From: ZC4RG29 sp964521255
GTDB lineage: Bacteria; Bacteroidota; Bacteroidia; Cytophagales; Cyclobacteriaceae
DNA length: 64,000 nt
Assembly: GCA_964521255.1 (NCBI GenBank)
Contig: CAZFRM010000013.1
Location: forward strand, 88,105-152,104
Direction of reading: 5' to 3'
The notes beneath the pieces were generated by a model that had not been told where the DNA came from, made no database searches, and saw nothing but the letters and a program-made list of their open reading frames with translations. The translations under genes were made by a program, and so were the position numbers. Below, one piece after another: positions 8,043 through 17,173 of this stretch. Each line of letters begins with the position of its first letter. Within the stretch, counting starts at the first letter, position 1.

Positions 8043-9977
8043 ATGAGTGTTAAAATATCGTTTCCGGATGGTAATGTGCGTGAATTTCCCCAAAGTGTAA
8101 AAGGATCGGAAATAGCGTCCAGCATCAGCGAAGGTCTTGCCCGAAATGCACTGGCTATTGAAGTGAATGGAGAGGTATGGGATTTATCACGACCTATTTC
8201 AAAAGATTCATCCATTAAAATTCTTACCTGGAATGACACAACTGGGAAGTCAACATTTTGGCATTCATCAGCTCACGTAATGGCAGAAGCGCTTGAAGCG
8301 CTCTATCCTGGCGTAAAGTTTGGAATTGGTCCTCCTATTGCCAACGGGTTTTATTATGACATCGATCTTAATGGGAAACCTTTCGGTGATGAAGAGTTAG
8401 CGGCAGTTGAGAAGAAGATGATTGAACTTGCTAAAGCATCTAACCAGTACGTACGTGAAGATGTAAGTAAGGCCGATGCTTTAAAATATTTCCAGGAGAA
8501 AGGCGATCAATACAAAATTGAATTGATCAATGACCTTGCGGATGGTACAATAACATTCTACAAGCAAGGTAATTTTACTGACCTGTGTCGTGGTCCTCAC
8601 ATACCTAATACGGGTTTTATCAAAGCAGTGAAACTTCTGAATATAGCGGGTGCGTACTGGAGGGGTGATGAGAAAAATAAAATGCTCACACGCATCTATG
8701 GAATTACCTTTCCTAAACAAAAAGAATTGGAAGAGTACCTGCATCTCCTCGAAGAAGCGAAGAAACGTGATCATAGAAAATTAGGTAAGGAGCTTGAACT
8801 TTTTGCTTTTTCTGATAAGGTTGGCCAGGGCCTTCCTTTGTGGTTGCCCAAAGGAACAATTCTTCGCGAACGTCTTGAACAATTCATGAGAAAGGCGCAG
8901 GTCAAAGCAGGTTATGATCCCGTAGTTACACCGCATATTGGTAGCAAGTCTTTATATGTTACTTCCGGGCATTATGAAAAGTATGGTAAGGATTCTTTCC
9001 AGCCTATTCATACACCTGATGAGAATGAGGAGTTTCTGCTCAAACCCATGAATTGCCCGCATCATTGCGAGATATATAAGGTAAAGCCGCGTTCTTATCG
9101 TGATCTTCCCATAAGATTGGCTGAGTTCGGAACGGTTTACCGCTATGAGCAAAGCGGAGAACTTCACGGGTTGACGCGTGTGCGAGGATTTACCCAGGAT
9201 GACGCCCACATTTTCTGCAGGCCCGATCAGGTTAAATCAGAATTTATAAAAGTAATTGACCTGGTGTTCCATGTATTTACTTCATTGGGATTTGAAAATT
9301 ATACAGCCCAGGTTTCTCTTAGAGACCCGGAAAATAAGGCTAAGTATATTGGTGATGATGAACTATGGGACAGGGCAGAACGTGAGATCCAGGAAGCTGC
9401 TGATGAACGCGGCTTAAAAACTATTGCTGTAAAAGGGGAAGCTGCATTTTACGGCCCTAAGTTGGATTTTATGGTAAAAGATGCACTCGGCAGAAGTTGG
9501 CAGTTAGGTACTATCCAGGTCGACTACCAACTTCCGCAAAGATTTGAGCTGGAGTACATTGGAGCAGATAACCAGCGTCACAGGCCGGTTATGATTCACC
9601 GTGCGCCTTTTGGATCCCTTGAACGGTTTGTGGCTGTACTGATCGAACATTGTGCTGGTAACTTTCCCTTATGGCTTGCACCTGATCAAATTGCGGTACT
9701 TCCCATCTCAGAGCGTTTCAATGACTATGCCCAAATGGTTTTTGATAAGCTTAAAGCTCAAGATATCAGGGGATTACTGGATGACCGCGATGAAAAAATT
9801 GGCAGAAAGATACGCGATGCGGAAACCCGTAAGATTCCTTATATGCTGATTGTGGGAGAACGGGAGGCCAGCGAATCAAAGGTCTCTGTAAGGAAACATG
9901 GACAAGGCGACCAGGGGAGTGTTCCTTTGGAGGACTTTGTAAAGCAATTTCAAACGGATTGCGCTGCTCCGGTTTGA
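8043..9977 (+). CDS. thrS: Threonyl-tRNA synthetase
   Basis: Charges tRNA-Thr with threonine in the cytoplasm. 644 residues, full length for ThrS. Domains in order: TGS (about 1-61), the SAD editing domain with HSSAH (74-78) and RGPH (183-186), the class II catalytic core with MNCPHHC (336-342; C338 is the expected zinc ligand), motif 2 around FGTVYRYEQSGELHGLTRVR, motif 3 HRAPFGSLERF, and a C-terminal anticodon-binding domain. ATG 8043 is the natural start. It heads the conserved thrS-infC-rpmI-rplT cluster. CATATTTG at 7994-8001 is one base from the -7 consensus but has no good -33 box. Confidence 0.97.
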   Translation: MSVKISFPDGNVREFPQSVKGSEIASSISEGLARNALAIEVNGEVWDLSRPISKDSSIKILTWNDTTGKSTFWHSSAHVMAEALEALYPGVKFGIGPPIANGFYYDIDLNGKPFGDEELAAVEKKMIELAKASNQYVREDVSKADALKYFQEKGDQYKIELINDLADGTITFYKQGNFTDLCRGPHIPNTGFIKAVKLLNIAGAYWRGDEKNKMLTRIYGITFPKQKELEEYLHLLEEAKKRDHRKLGKELELFAFSDKVGQGLPLWLPKGTILRERLEQFMRKAQVKAGYDPVVTPHIGSKSLYVTSGHYEKYGKDSFQPIHTPDENEEFLLKPMNCPHHCEIYKVKPRSYRDLPIRLAEFGTVYRYEQSGELHGLTRVRGFTQDDAHIFCRPDQVKSEFIKVIDLVFHVFTSLGFENYTAQVSLRDPENKAKYIGDDELWDRAEREIQEAADERGLKTIAVKGEAAFYGPKLDFMVKDALGRSWQLGTIQVDYQLPQRFELEYIGADNQRHRPVMIHRAPFGSLERFVAVLIEHCAGNFPLWLAPDQIAVLPISERFNDYAQMVFDKLKAQDIRGLLDDRDEKIGRKIRDAETRKIPYMLIVGEREASESKVSVRKHGQGDQGSVPLEDFVKQFQTDCAAPV

Positions 9978-10003
9978 ATTTTGTTTTTTGAAAAAACAAA
10001 ATT
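9977..10003. other. 13-bp AT-rich perfect palindrome between thrS and infC
   Basis: AATTTTGTTTTTT (9977-9989), a single G, then AAAAAACAAAATT (9991-10003), perfectly complementary. It starts on the last base of the thrS stop codon and overlaps the putative -33 box of the infC promoter. As RNA it is a weak U-A hairpin that might part-terminate thrS transcription; as DNA it could be a bendable or operator-like site. Confidence 0.5.
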
Positions 10004-10016
10004 ATAGCGATATTTG
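9987..10016 (+). promoter_or_regulatory. infC: Candidate infC promoter
   Basis: TTTG (9987-9990), an 18-base spacer and GATATTTG (10009-10016) resemble the Bacteroidota TTTG/TAnnTTTG promoter, with two mismatches in the first bases of the -7 box. A start near 10022 would give a short leader before the proposed ATT start at 10059. Confidence 0.35.
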
Positions 10017-10058
10017 CACCCTATTTTGAAAAACTAAAACTTAAGACGTATCAGTAGC

Positions 10059-10610
10059 ATTAATAACAGACCTTTCCGGCGTGGGCCTCACCGAGCGGAG
10101 GAACCCTACAAAATCAATGAAAGAATAACCGCTGCCCGTGTAAGGGTGGTTGGGGAGAATGTAAACGTAGATGTTTACCCTATCCAGAACGCAATAAAAA
10201 TTGCCAAGGATTTGGGACTTGATCTGGTGGAGATTTCACCTAATGCTGATCCTCCGGTTTGTAAAGTTGTTGATTACTCTAAGTTTAAGTACGAACAAAA
10301 GAAGAAGCAAAAGGAGATCAAGGCGAGAACACAGAAGGTAGTTCTTAAAGAAATTCGTTTCGGGCCTAATACAGATGACCATGACTTTGACTTTAAGGTT
10401 AAGCATGCGATCAACTTTCTGAAAGAAGGAGCGAAAGTTAAAGCCACTGTTGTTTTTATAGGTCGAACTATTGTATACAAGGAGAGAGGCGAAATTTTGC
10501 TACTGAAGTTTGCTACGGCAATTGAAGAATTTGGTAAGGTTGAACAGCTTCCAAAGCTTGAAGGAAAAAGAATGGCGATAATAGTTATGCCAAAGGCTCA
10601 AAAGAAGTAA
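10059..10610 (+). CDS. infC: Translation initiation factor IF-3, ATT start
   Basis: Binds the 30S subunit and controls start-codon selection. From ATT 10059 the product is 183 residues, normal for IF-3. The N-terminal domain (RRGPHRAEEPYKINERI, then VGENVNVDVYPI) and the C-terminal domain (from about 100, KVKHAINFLKEGAKVKATV) are both complete. The first standard codon, GTG 10146, would delete the conserved basic arm and the EPYKINERI segment, so it cannot be the real start. No ATG exists between the upstream stop (10035-10037) and 10146. ATT 10059 or ATC 10050 must serve, as in E. coli, where an AUU start lets IF-3 regulate its own synthesis. Confidence 0.88.
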   Translation: MNNRPFRRGPHRAEEPYKINERITAARVRVVGENVNVDVYPIQNAIKIAKDLGLDLVEISPNADPPVCKVVDYSKFKYEQKKKQKEIKARTQKVVLKEIRFGPNTDDHDFDFKVKHAINFLKEGAKVKATVVFIGRTIVYKERGEILLLKFATAIEEFGKVEQLPKLEGKRMAIIVMPKAQKK

Positions 10611-10630
10611 GGAATTATAAACTAAATAAA

Positions 10631-10831
10631 ATGCCAAAAGTTAAAACCAAATCCGGCGCAAAGAAGCGCTTCAAGGTAACCGGATCAGGAAAAGTAAAGC
10701 ACAAACGTGCCTTTAAGAATCATATTCTTACAAAGAAAGAAACGAAGCAGAAAAGAAGACTCGGTCAAAAAGCATTGGTGAGGAGCGAAGACCTCAAGAA
10801 TGTGAAGTTTATGCTTCCTTACGCTTTATAA
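10631..10831 (+). CDS. rpmI: 50S ribosomal protein L35
   Basis: 66 residues, very basic, beginning MPKVKTKSGAKKRFKVTGSG, the invariant L35 N-terminus. It lies 20 bases after infC and before rplT in the standard gene order, so co-transcription is expected. The C-terminus (MLPYAL) is of normal length for the phylum. Confidence 0.96.
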   Translation: MPKVKTKSGAKKRFKVTGSGKVKHKRAFKNHILTKKETKQKRRLGQKALVRSEDLKNVKFMLPYAL

Positions 10832-10855
10832 TTTTCTGACAACCGTTCAGAAAAT
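10831..10855 (+). promoter_or_regulatory. Hairpin in the rpmI-rplT intergenic leader
   Basis: ATTTTCTGA (10831-10839) pairs perfectly with TCAGAAAAT (10847-10855) around the loop CAACCGT. CGGTT at 10874-10878 can pair with AACCG in the loop, which would make a pseudoknot. The 104-base gap before rplT is long for this operon. L20 autoregulation through leader structure is known in other phyla; its presence here is inference. Confidence 0.4.
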
Positions 10856-10935
10856 TTGGTTTAATGTTTAACCCGGTTTTTGGCTATCAAGCATCCTTAA
10901 CAGGAACGCCAACAACCAAAAAATGAGAATGTAAA

Positions 10936-11280
10936 ATGCCAAGATCAGTAAACAATGTAGCGTCAAGAGCGAAAAGAAAACGGACGCTCAAACTAGCCAA
11001 GGGATTCTTTGGCCGAAAGAAAAATGTATGGACAGTAGCTAAAAATGCTATTGAAAAAGGACTCGTATATGCTTACCGGGATCGCAAACAAAAAAAGAGA
11101 GAATTCAGAGCAGTATGGATCCAACGTATCAATGCCGCAGCCAGGCTTCATGGAATGAGCTACTCCGAGTTGATGGGTAAGTTGAACAAATCCGGGATTG
11201 ATTTGAACCGAAAAGTACTTGCTGATTTAGCAGCAAATAATCCCAAAGCATTTGAAGAAGTAGTAAATCAGGTGAAGTAA
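10936..11280 (+). CDS. rplT: 50S ribosomal protein L20
   Basis: 114 residues, full length. Begins MPRSVNNVASRAKRKRTLKL, the basic N-terminal extension that threads into 23S rRNA, followed by the conserved ARLHGMSYSELMGKL globular part. L20 is needed early in 50S assembly and in many bacteria represses its own operon. It is the last gene of the thrS cluster; a strong terminator follows 25 bases downstream. Confidence 0.97.
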   Translation: MPRSVNNVASRAKRKRTLKLAKGFFGRKKNVWTVAKNAIEKGLVYAYRDRKQKKREFRAVWIQRINAAARLHGMSYSELMGKLNKSGIDLNRKVLADLAANNPKAFEEVVNQVK

Positions 11281-11305
11281 TTCATACTGGAAATCAATAT
11301 TCAGC

Positions 11306-11334
11306 AAAAAGAGGCAAGACCATGCCTCTTTTTT
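11306..11334 (+). terminator. Rho-independent terminator of the thrS-rplT cluster
   Basis: AAAAAGAGGCA (11306-11316), loop AGACCA, then TGCCTCTTTTTT (11323-11334). The 11-bp perfect stem with a built-in U tract is a textbook intrinsic terminator. Confidence 0.9.
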
Positions 11335-11462
11335 GTTTTAGGCGTATTTTTCTTTATTTTTCGAGACTTTTTTAGTGCTTTTACTATTTTTTAAACTCAA
11401 TTGTGAAAGTGTGCTTCTTTTTCTTTTGCGATTGGTTTTCAAATAGGGGTTAACGAATAGCC

Positions 11463-14400
11463 ATGCTAAACCAACCCTTGCTATCTGGCGAATCTCACAA
11501 ATCTTCGCAGGACGTCGTTATTGACATCCAGCACGGAATTGGTAATCCTTTTCCAGGACTAAGACCCTTTACCATTGACGAAAGTCACTTGTTCTTTGGC
11601 CGCGAAGGTCAGGTGGATGAGATACTGGTTAAACTTTCCAGGAATCATTTTTTAACTGTATTGGGATATTCAGGAAGCGGTAAATCTTCCCTGATGTACT
11701 GCGGATTAATTCCTGTGCTGTATGGTGGTTTCGTAACACAGACGGGTCCCGTATGGCATGTAATTTCTACAAGACCAGGAACCTCCCCAATTTATAATCT
11801 TGCTGAATCATCCGTTCAATATTTAATACAACATGGCTCCATTGATCCATTAGATAAAGAAGTTCATGTGGCAATCCTGAGTTCGGTTCTTCGGAGCGGA
11901 GCTTTTGGTCTGGTTGAAGTGTCGCGTATGCTTCAGCAGGAAACCGGCGAGAATGTTTTTTTTCTTATTGACCAATTTGAAGAAATATTCAGATTCAGAG
12001 ACAGCGAAACAAGTGGAGCCACCGGAGTTGATGAAGCACAGCATTATGTAAACCTCATTCTTACTGCAATTGGCCAACGCGACATTCCGGTATATGCATC
12101 GCTTACGATGCGTTCTGATTTCCTTGGAATGTGTTCCGTGTTTCCCGGATTAACATCGCTGATAAACGAAAGTAATTACCTGGTGCCGCAGATGACACGT
12201 GAGCAAAAGAGGGCTGTCATTGAAGGACCAATTACCGTAGCAGGAGGAAGAATTACATCGCGTCTTGTTAAAAGAATCTTAAACGATGTAAGTAACGATC
12301 AGGATCAATTGCCTATCCTGCAGCATGCCTTAATGCGAACGTGGGATTATTGGTTAGAAAACCGTGAATCGGCGGAGCCAATTGACATACGTCACTACAA
12401 TGCCATTGGGAAAATCAGCGAAGCTTTATCGTTGCACGCAAATGAAGCTTATGATGAACTGACAACACGTGAAAAAGAAATAGCTGAAATTCTTTTTAAA
12501 AGTGTTACCGAAAAGAATCAGGAAAACCGGGGCATGCGTAAACCGGTAAGACTTGCTCTGGTTGCAGAACTTTCCGGGGCGGGAGAGGGCGAAGTAATTA
12601 ATGTAGTTGATCATTTCCGACGTTCGGGGAGATCTTTCCTGATGCCTTCTACTAATGTTAAACTACATGGCGATTCAATTATTGAGCTTTCCCACGAAAG
12701 CCTTATGCGGATATGGGTGCGATTAACGGGATGGGTAGAGGAGGAGTTTGAGTCAGCTCAGATGTACAAGCGACTTTCAGAAGCGGCCGCTATGTACCAG
12801 ATAGGTAAGACAGGTTTATGGCGACCCCCTGATTTGCAGCTTGCACTGAACTGGCAGAAAAAACAAAAGCCAACGCGCGCATGGGCTCAACGTTATGATG
12901 AAGCCTTTGAAAGAGCCGTTGTATTCCTTGATACAAGTCGCATAACCTACGAAGCGGAGTTAAAGAATCAGGAAATGATGCAGCGCCGTGTCTTGCAAAG
13001 GACACGCGTAACAGCAATTGTTCTTGGTATCGCAGCAGTTATTGCTATTCTGTTCATGGTATTTGCGTACATGAAAAAAATTGAGGCTGACAATCAAACT
13101 GATTTGGCAATTGAACGTGGCGAGGAAGCAGAACGCCAGCGAAATATTGCACTGATCGAACGAAATAAAGCGGATTCATTAAGAGCGGAAGCTGTTAAGT
13201 CTGCAGATAAATTAGAGAGAGCGAATGTAAATTTGGAAATAGCTTTGGCAGAACGTACAGAAGCCGAGCTACGTGCATTGGTCAATTTAAGAGAAGCGCA
13301 GCGGCAACAAAGCATTGCTGAAGCAGCCAGTGTGAAGGAGAGCGAAGCCAGGGTTGTGGCTGAAGATAAAACGCGGGAAGCCGAACGGGAATTCAATCGT
13401 GCAAATCGCCTTCTGATGCTCACCAAAGCTCAGGCGATGGCAGCAAAATCACGGCAGGAAAGTGATGACAAAGAGTTAGCAGGCCTGTTGGCGATGCAGG
13501 CTTATCGCTTTCACAAAACATATGAAGGAAAAAAATATGATCCGTTTATTTATTCAGGCCTTTATTATTCATTAACAAAACTTGAAACAAGAACATACAA
13601 TGCCATTAAAGTAGCAGGTCCACCGCGCAACAGGATTAATTCTCTCGCATTGGCTTCTGTTGGAAATTCATTTTATGCGGCAGGCACTGATGGTAGAATT
13701 TTTGAAGGTGATTACCTTAAATTGACAAGCACACCGACAGGTTATAGCAACGCGTTTCCCAATAAAGTCATAGCGCTCAGCAAAGATAGTCGCTACCTTG
13801 TTAATGGAACGGATTCAGCCTTCGTGCAAATTTATGATTTGCAAAAAGATGGAAGCCAGCCTTTCAAAACGATAAAGGGTTTTAACGGACCAACCAACGA
13901 TTTGGAATTTCTACCCGACGGCTCAGGTTTCATACTGGCCAGCGGCGACTTCAAGAAATTAAATTACACGATCAACCTTGTCGATCATCAAACCGGTTCT
14001 GTTAAACCTGTTGTAACCTTACCTTCGGAGATCAAGACAATAAACATAAGTCAGGATGGGAATTGGCTTGCAGCAGGATCGTGGTCCGGTAAAATTTTTA
14101 TGGTGGATTTAAGAAGCGGTAATTATTCAACATTACTTGAAGAACCCTCCAACAGAATACTGACCGTTAAATTCAGTCCTGACGGAAAATCACTTGCCTA
14201 TGGAACTGACGATCTTGTTAACAAAAGAGGATTGGTTAAAATATATGATTTGAATACCAGGAATACACGCCAGTTCACGGGTCACCATGCCGGTGTATTT
14301 GATGTTGAGTTTAGTCCGGATGGAAAACTTTTGGCCAGTGCAGGGTCAGATAAAAAATTACAGATGTGGGTACTGGATCATCCCGAAGACCTTCCCATTG

Positions 14401-14639
14401 AAATGGATAATAACAACGGCTATATTTTTGATATTGAGTTCACAAAGTCATCCGATTACCTCGTTGCTACTACAAGTGAATCGGAAATCAGAGTGTGGCC
14501 GACTGATCATACCTTGTTAGCCGAAAAAATTTGTCCATTACTCAGTCGGAATTTATCCACTGATGAATGGAGCAAATACGTTGGTGACGATATAGATTAT
14601 GAGTACACCTGCCCAAGGCTGTTAATTAAAGACTATTGA
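11463..14639 (+). CDS. Membrane-anchored STAND NTPase with C-terminal WD40 propeller
   Basis: 1058 residues. Domains in order: nSTAND1-type NTPase (about 25-440) opening with NPFPGLRPFTIDESHLFFGRE, Walker A GYSGSGKS (68-75) and Walker B FFLIDQFEE (166-174); a helical linker; one membrane helix (about 516-537); a charged Ala/Glu/Arg coiled coil (about 538-670); then WD40-like repeats, clearest at 938-972 (GHHAGVFDVEFSPDGKLLAS). Arginines before the helix put the NTPase in the cytoplasm and the propeller in the periplasm. Such NTPases are usually ATP-driven switches. It is the first gene of a run with a barrel protein (2-base gap), a lipoprotein and a giant adhesin. TTG-N17-TTCTTTTG at 11401-11428 is a weak promoter candidate. 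Function unknown. Confidence 0.82.
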   Translation: MLNQPLLSGESHKSSQDVVIDIQHGIGNPFPGLRPFTIDESHLFFGREGQVDEILVKLSRNHFLTVLGYSGSGKSSLMYCGLIPVLYGGFVTQTGPVWHVISTRPGTSPIYNLAESSVQYLIQHGSIDPLDKEVHVAILSSVLRSGAFGLVEVSRMLQQETGENVFFLIDQFEEIFRFRDSETSGATGVDEAQHYVNLILTAIGQRDIPVYASLTMRSDFLGMCSVFPGLTSLINESNYLVPQMTREQKRAVIEGPITVAGGRITSRLVKRILNDVSNDQDQLPILQHALMRTWDYWLENRESAEPIDIRHYNAIGKISEALSLHANEAYDELTTREKEIAEILFKSVTEKNQENRGMRKPVRLALVAELSGAGEGEVINVVDHFRRSGRSFLMPSTNVKLHGDSIIELSHESLMRIWVRLTGWVEEEFESAQMYKRLSEAAAMYQIGKTGLWRPPDLQLALNWQKKQKPTRAWAQRYDEAFERAVVFLDTSRITYEAELKNQEMMQRRVLQRTRVTAIVLGIAAVIAILFMVFAYMKKIEADNQTDLAIERGEEAERQRNIALIERNKADSLRAEAVKSADKLERANVNLEIALAERTEAELRALVNLREAQRQQSIAEAASVKESEARVVAEDKTREAEREFNRANRLLMLTKAQAMAAKSRQESDDKELAGLLAMQAYRFHKTYEGKKYDPFIYSGLYYSLTKLETRTYNAIKVAGPPRNRINSLALASVGNSFYAAGTDGRIFEGDYLKLTSTPTGYSNAFPNKVIALSKDSRYLVNGTDSAFVQIYDLQKDGSQPFKTIKGFNGPTNDLEFLPDGSGFILASGDFKKLNYTINLVDHQTGSVKPVVTLPSEIKTINISQDGNWLAAGSWSGKIFMVDLRSGNYSTLLEEPSNRILTVKFSPDGKSLAYGTDDLVNKRGLVKIYDLNTRNTRQFTGHHAGVFDVEFSPDGKLLASAGSDKKLQMWVLDHPEDLPIEMDNNNGYIFDIEFTKSSDYLVATTSESEIRVWPTDHTLLAEKICPLLSRNLSTDEWSKYVGDDIDYEYTCPRLLIKDY

Positions 14640-14641
14640 GA

Positions 14642-15796
14642 ATGATAGGACGTTTACTGCTCTTCTTCATAGTTTTTCAGGCGGGTTGTATTGTCAGCTT
14701 TGCGCAGATTGATGATTGCGAAATTTCATTAAATCAGGCGACAGAAGAATTAAACGCAGGACATTTTCATGGCATTGATTCTTTATTGGCACCATGTTTA
14801 AAAAGTGGTTTCTCACGAGAGCAACGTCAGCGTGCATACTTATTATTGACACAGGTCTATCTTTTGCTGGACGATTCAGAAGCTGCGAAAGCAAGCTACC
14901 TGGAGTTGTTAAGGGCTAATCCTGAATTTGAAGCCGATCCTGCGCGCGACCCGATTGATGTTGTTTATCTCAGTAAAAAATTTACAGCGTCACCTGTTTT
15001 TTCTCTCTTTGGAAAAGCAGGAGGTAATGCGTCATTCATAAACGTTATAAAATCCATCAGTATAACCGGAGAACCGCTCGATACCAAATATAATCTAAAA
15101 CCGGGATGGACGGTAGCCGCAGGGTTAGATTGGAATATAAAGGAGAAAATCAGCCTCAGCACAGAACTGCAATACTCTTACACCGCCTATCAGAGGGAGC
15201 AAAAAAACTTATGGTCCACATCGACCACTACGTTGGATGAAAAACAGAATTGGTTAAATATTCCCCTACTGGTTAAATATTCTTTTACACCTGGACAAAA
15301 AGTTGTTCCTTATGTGTATGGAGGTTTTTCTATTGGATTTTTGTTTAAGAGCACCGGAAATCCAACCCTCATTGACAAGACATCAAGTGATGATGAATCG
15401 GAAACGCGCTCCCGAAGCGCAGATTTAAATTATGATTTTAAAAGAATTTCATTGCATCACTTCATTGTCCTCGGTGGCGGGGTAAGATATAAATGGGGTA
15501 TTCATTATCTGTTTGCAGACCTTCGCTACAGTAACGGTCTTACCAATATTTTTGACTACAGCGGAGTGGTCTACGATTATTCGTATGGTTTGCGATCGGA
15601 AGATTATCAGGACAATACCAGTGGCCCTCTGCAGGCAAGTGGTACCCCCGTAATGAGGCAGGCAAATACAGATGATTTTTTCAAAATGAATAATTTGTAC
15701 GTAACCATTGGGTATCAGCATCAGCTTTATAAGCCCAGGGAATTGAAAAAAGCAAAAACCAAAAAGGTTTTAAGAGACGTAAAGAAGACGGAATGA
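14642..15796 (+). CDS. Outer-membrane beta-barrel protein with N-terminal helical repeat domain
   Basis: 384 residues from ATG 14642, 2 bases after the NTPase stop; a TTG at 14636 would add two residues. The signal peptide ends VSFAQ. Residues about 25-110 look like TPR-type helices (ATEELNAGHFHGIDSLLAPC, then YLLLTQVYLLLDDSEAAKASY), implying a periplasmic binding part. The rest alternates amphipathic strands with glycines and aromatics (GWTVAAGLDWNI, YVYGGFSIGFLF, LYVTIGYQHQLY), as in PorT-like eight-strand barrels. The tail is lysine-rich. TPR plus barrel suggests an outer-membrane docking protein for partners from the same operon. No close named family was recognised. Confidence 0.7.
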   Translation: MIGRLLLFFIVFQAGCIVSFAQIDDCEISLNQATEELNAGHFHGIDSLLAPCLKSGFSREQRQRAYLLLTQVYLLLDDSEAAKASYLELLRANPEFEADPARDPIDVVYLSKKFTASPVFSLFGKAGGNASFINVIKSISITGEPLDTKYNLKPGWTVAAGLDWNIKEKISLSTELQYSYTAYQREQKNLWSTSTTTLDEKQNWLNIPLLVKYSFTPGQKVVPYVYGGFSIGFLFKSTGNPTLIDKTSSDDESETRSRSADLNYDFKRISLHHFIVLGGGVRYKWGIHYLFADLRYSNGLTNIFDYSGVVYDYSYGLRSEDYQDNTSGPLQASGTPVMRQANTDDFFKMNNLYVTIGYQHQLYKPRELKKAKTKKVLRDVKKTE

Positions 15797-17097
15797 TCAG
15801 CGTGGGAAAAATATACTCTAAATATTGGTTGGTCGTATTGATCAGTTGTTCATTTATTTACCCAAGTTGTGATACCGAAAGCAATCTTGATCCCGATTAT
15901 AAAAATTATTATGTGCGTTTTTTTGGTGATGAAGGATTTCAGGAAGGTGTTGATCTTATCGTCAATGAAGGCGATCAATCGGTTATATTATTAGGAACCT
16001 CTACTGAACCGGGATCATCGAACAACAAAAGAATATTTTTGGTAAAAACCGATTGGGAAGGCAACCTGATTTGGAAAAAGAAACTGGGTGGCCCCTACGA
16101 TATAGCCAAAGACATTGAGCGGAGTAATGATGGTGGATTCATTATTTTAAGTGAATCATCGGAAGATGTTCAGCTATCAAAAGGTTTGGGTGTAAAGCTG
16201 ATTAAAGTAACGCCTGATGGTGACAAGACAGATAGTACGACATTTAATTCCCCAGGTGAAGGAACAAATCATCCAAATGATTTTCCTGAAACGGTTACAC
16301 CAATTACCGGTGGATATATAGTGACGGGATCAACTCAATATCAAACGCAGTGGGCCAACGATGGTCCTGATGTCAGTGATTTCATGACAATTCTTTTCAC
16401 TGAATCTTTAGATTTGGATCCGGGATTTGACAGATATTTAAGTAGATCAGATAATGATCTTGGTTTTAAAACGGTTGAGATTGGACAAACTTTTTACACG
16501 TTCAGTTCCTCACAATATTTACCTCAGCCGGAATATAATGGTTATAGCTTTTTATGTTATTCAACTACACGCGTTGGTATTCCCGGAAATGAGTTTTTAA
16601 TCGGGAAGGGACAATCAGGCGATAAAATTTTAAGTTCAATATGTCCGTCTTTCACTTCCGGATATTTTATGGCGGGTACTTATAGCAGTGGCACAAATGT
16701 AAGTAACATCTACATTGGATTTTCAATCGAAGATGGCGGTGTTTTAAAAGGAGTTTCTGAGACGGGTAAAATAATTACAATACCTCAAAGTTCAGGTCGT
16801 AAAATAGTTACCAATTCCGTATGCCAGGCAAAGGCTGATCCACAAGGTTATTTGATTCTTGGAACAGAAGGAGAAGCAGGTGCTCGCAACCTTTGGCTAT
16901 GTAAGGTAAGTGACATTGGCGATAAGGTATATTGGTCATCTATTTTTGGCTCCAGTGACAGGAACGATGATCGCGCAGGGGCTGTTGCCGAACTTCCTGA
17001 TGGTAGAATATTAGTTGTAGGAACTGTGAATATAGGTGTAAACAACCTTAAAATGAGCCTGTTTAAGCTCAATAGCCGGGGTGAGTTTGCCAATTAA
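15793..17097 (+). CDS. Predicted lipoprotein with propeller-like repeats
   Basis: 434 residues; start ATG overlaps the previous stop (ATGA), so translation is coupled. A lipoprotein signal is plausible, with the cysteine at 19 (LISC) or 26 (YPSC), the latter followed by DTESN, an acidic stretch like Bacteroidota surface-export signals. The mature part repeats a motif of the form GNLIWKKKLGG, then IERSNDGGFIILSES, and again AELPDGRILVVGT near the end, typical of beta-propeller blades in secreted Bacteroidota proteins. Function is not recognised. Its place between a barrel protein and a T9SS adhesin suggests a cell-surface accessory role. Confidence 0.65.
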   Translation: MISVGKIYSKYWLVVLISCSFIYPSCDTESNLDPDYKNYYVRFFGDEGFQEGVDLIVNEGDQSVILLGTSTEPGSSNNKRIFLVKTDWEGNLIWKKKLGGPYDIAKDIERSNDGGFIILSESSEDVQLSKGLGVKLIKVTPDGDKTDSTTFNSPGEGTNHPNDFPETVTPITGGYIVTGSTQYQTQWANDGPDVSDFMTILFTESLDLDPGFDRYLSRSDNDLGFKTVEIGQTFYTFSSSQYLPQPEYNGYSFLCYSTTRVGIPGNEFLIGKGQSGDKILSSICPSFTSGYFMAGTYSSGTNVSNIYIGFSIEDGGVLKGVSETGKIITIPQSSGRKIVTNSVCQAKADPQGYLILGTEGEAGARNLWLCKVSDIGDKVYWSSIFGSSDRNDDRAGAVAELPDGRILVVGTVNIGVNNLKMSLFKLNSRGEFAN

Positions 17098-17173
17098 TTT
17101 ATTTTTAATGCTTTAATTTTTAAGTGGTTACAATTTTTTGATTTTTAAAATAAACACTGTTGCGTCCCCTTTT

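Noticed and set aside
10146..10610. infC starting at GTG 10146
   Set aside because: It would remove conserved N-terminal IF-3 residues that are encoded in frame just upstream.
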